Shown here: positions 39,691 through 40,472 of the stretch, in pieces | Position numbering within the stretch: the first letter of the stretch is position 1 | How the letters are laid out: each line of letters opens with the position of its first letter | Assembly: GCA_016946835.1 (NCBI GenBank) | Contig: JACVTC010000351.1 | Location: 1 to 40,472, forward strand | Reading direction: 5' to 3' | Length of the DNA stretch: 40,472 bases | Source: Neocallimastix lanati (nom. inval.) | Taxonomy: Eukaryota > Neocallimastigomycota > Neocallimastigomycetes > Neocallimastigales > Neocallimastigaceae | Made by a program: the position numbers and the translations under genes | The notes under the pieces: model-generated | Database searches by the model: none | The model's input: the letters and a program-made list of their open reading frames with translations, nothing else | What the model was told of the DNA's origin: nothing

Positions 39691-40472
39691 TATATATACC
39701 AAAGTATATATGTTCTTTACAAGCCCATATATATAATATGGGATAGACATGTGAATTCATATGTGTAAAAAACCTATTTATATATCTCTACAAAACGGTT
39801 GCTGTAATATATAAATAGTAATTGAAATGTGAACAACAAATTTTAATTTTTGAAATTTCAATTTACAGCTATAATTTAAGTCTTATAAAAATATTATTTT
39901 GTTTTTTATATTATTATTTAATATTTTATTTATAAATTATATATAAAATAAAAGGTTTAATTCTATTATTAAGATGTTATAATAACAACTAAAGTTTTAA
40001 TTATAATATAAAAAATTAATATTTTAAATAATATTAATTTAAATATAAATTTATAAAATAAAATTTTTTAATAATAAAATATAAAAATATAAAAATATAA
40101 AAATATAATATTAATAGAAAAATATAAAAATATAATATCAATAATAAAATATAAAATATAAAATATAAAAATATAATATAAATATTAATAATAAAATATA
40201 AAAAATAAGGTTATAAGGAAAATAATTATTTATCATTTTCCTTATAACATGATTGTCAAAAAAAAAAATTATATAAAAATATTTTATTTTTTATTGACCT
40301 TTTTAATTTTTATTTATTTATTTATTTACTTATTTATTTATACATTTATTTCTTTTTTACTTAAAATTATATTAAATTTTATGGCGTAATAATATAAATT
40401 TTAAAAGCCACAAATAAATAGATGGCTTATTAAAATTTCAAAAAAAAAAAAAATTGGCGAAATGGACCACAT
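39691..40472. other. AT-rich right end with short palindromes
   Basis: An imperfect palindrome, CCATATATATAATATGG (39725-39741), lies beside other TATATA runs. About 40020-40210 is an irregular ATAAAATATAAAAATAT-type repeat, and TTTATTTA runs occur near 40310-40345. No genes are seen. Confidence 0.5.

Overview
This window is a nested retrotransposon island in an extremely AT-rich eukaryotic genome. I find no convincing host gene. The best guess for the host is a fungus, with Neocallimastigomycota (anaerobic gut fungi) favoured. The grounds are the very low GC, long poly(A)/poly(T) tracts and ATT/AAT microsatellites, asparagine-run proteins, and Ty3/gypsy chromoviruses with Tf1/sushi-style features. 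An AT-rich microsporidian or a Rhizophagus-like fungus cannot be excluded from sequence alone.

Layout, left to right. Element A (1-4979, minus) is a decayed Ty3/gypsy copy of the E family, cut by the window edge. It is fused at about 4980 to element B (4980-6817, plus), a truncated gag-protease remnant of an F-like chromovirus. Element C (6818-13372, minus) is a chromodomain Ty3/gypsy element with a complete 774-bp 3' LTR, a truncated 5' LTR and three point lesions in one gag-pol frame. The stretch 13374-15230 is AT-only sequence with short repeats. Element D (15235-24460, minus) is a full-length, very young Ty3/gypsy element: its 616-bp LTRs read as identical, it has an AAGT target-site duplication, and its proteins are Asn-rich. 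Element E (24465-32537, minus) is a full-length Ty3/gypsy element starting 4 bp from D. Element F (32538-38072, plus) is a chromovirus whose single 995-codon ORF has lost reverse transcriptase and RNase H in frame while keeping Gag, protease, integrase and chromodomain. F sits inside a broken FLYWCH/MULE transposase gene (38073-38923, minus). The right end (38924-40472) is AT-rich except for an unexplained higher-GC island at about 39340-39690.

The elements fall into two contrasting types. C and F (with B as a fragment) are chromodomain elements with a single gag-pol frame. They have a classic D-S-G protease, and the sequence just after the 5' LTR is complementary to an 11-13 nt site inside the same LTR, which is the arrangement used for self-priming in Tf1/sushi elements. 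D and E (with A) have no chromodomain, carry a TGG-type primer binding site for a tRNA 3' end, and have an unusual D-S-C protease triad. They join Gag to Pol through a textbook -1 frameshift signal: TTTAAAC, a 5-7 nt spacer, then a GGGAG/CTCCC hairpin with an 8-nt loop. C, D, E and F each carry their own tandem repeat in a long 5' leader, which suggests convergent use of repeated RNA structures there.

Inferred order of events: MULE first, then F into MULE, then E at the left edge of F's 5' LTR (with loss of flanking bases), then D beside E's left LTR. A, B and C belong to a separate cluster on the left.
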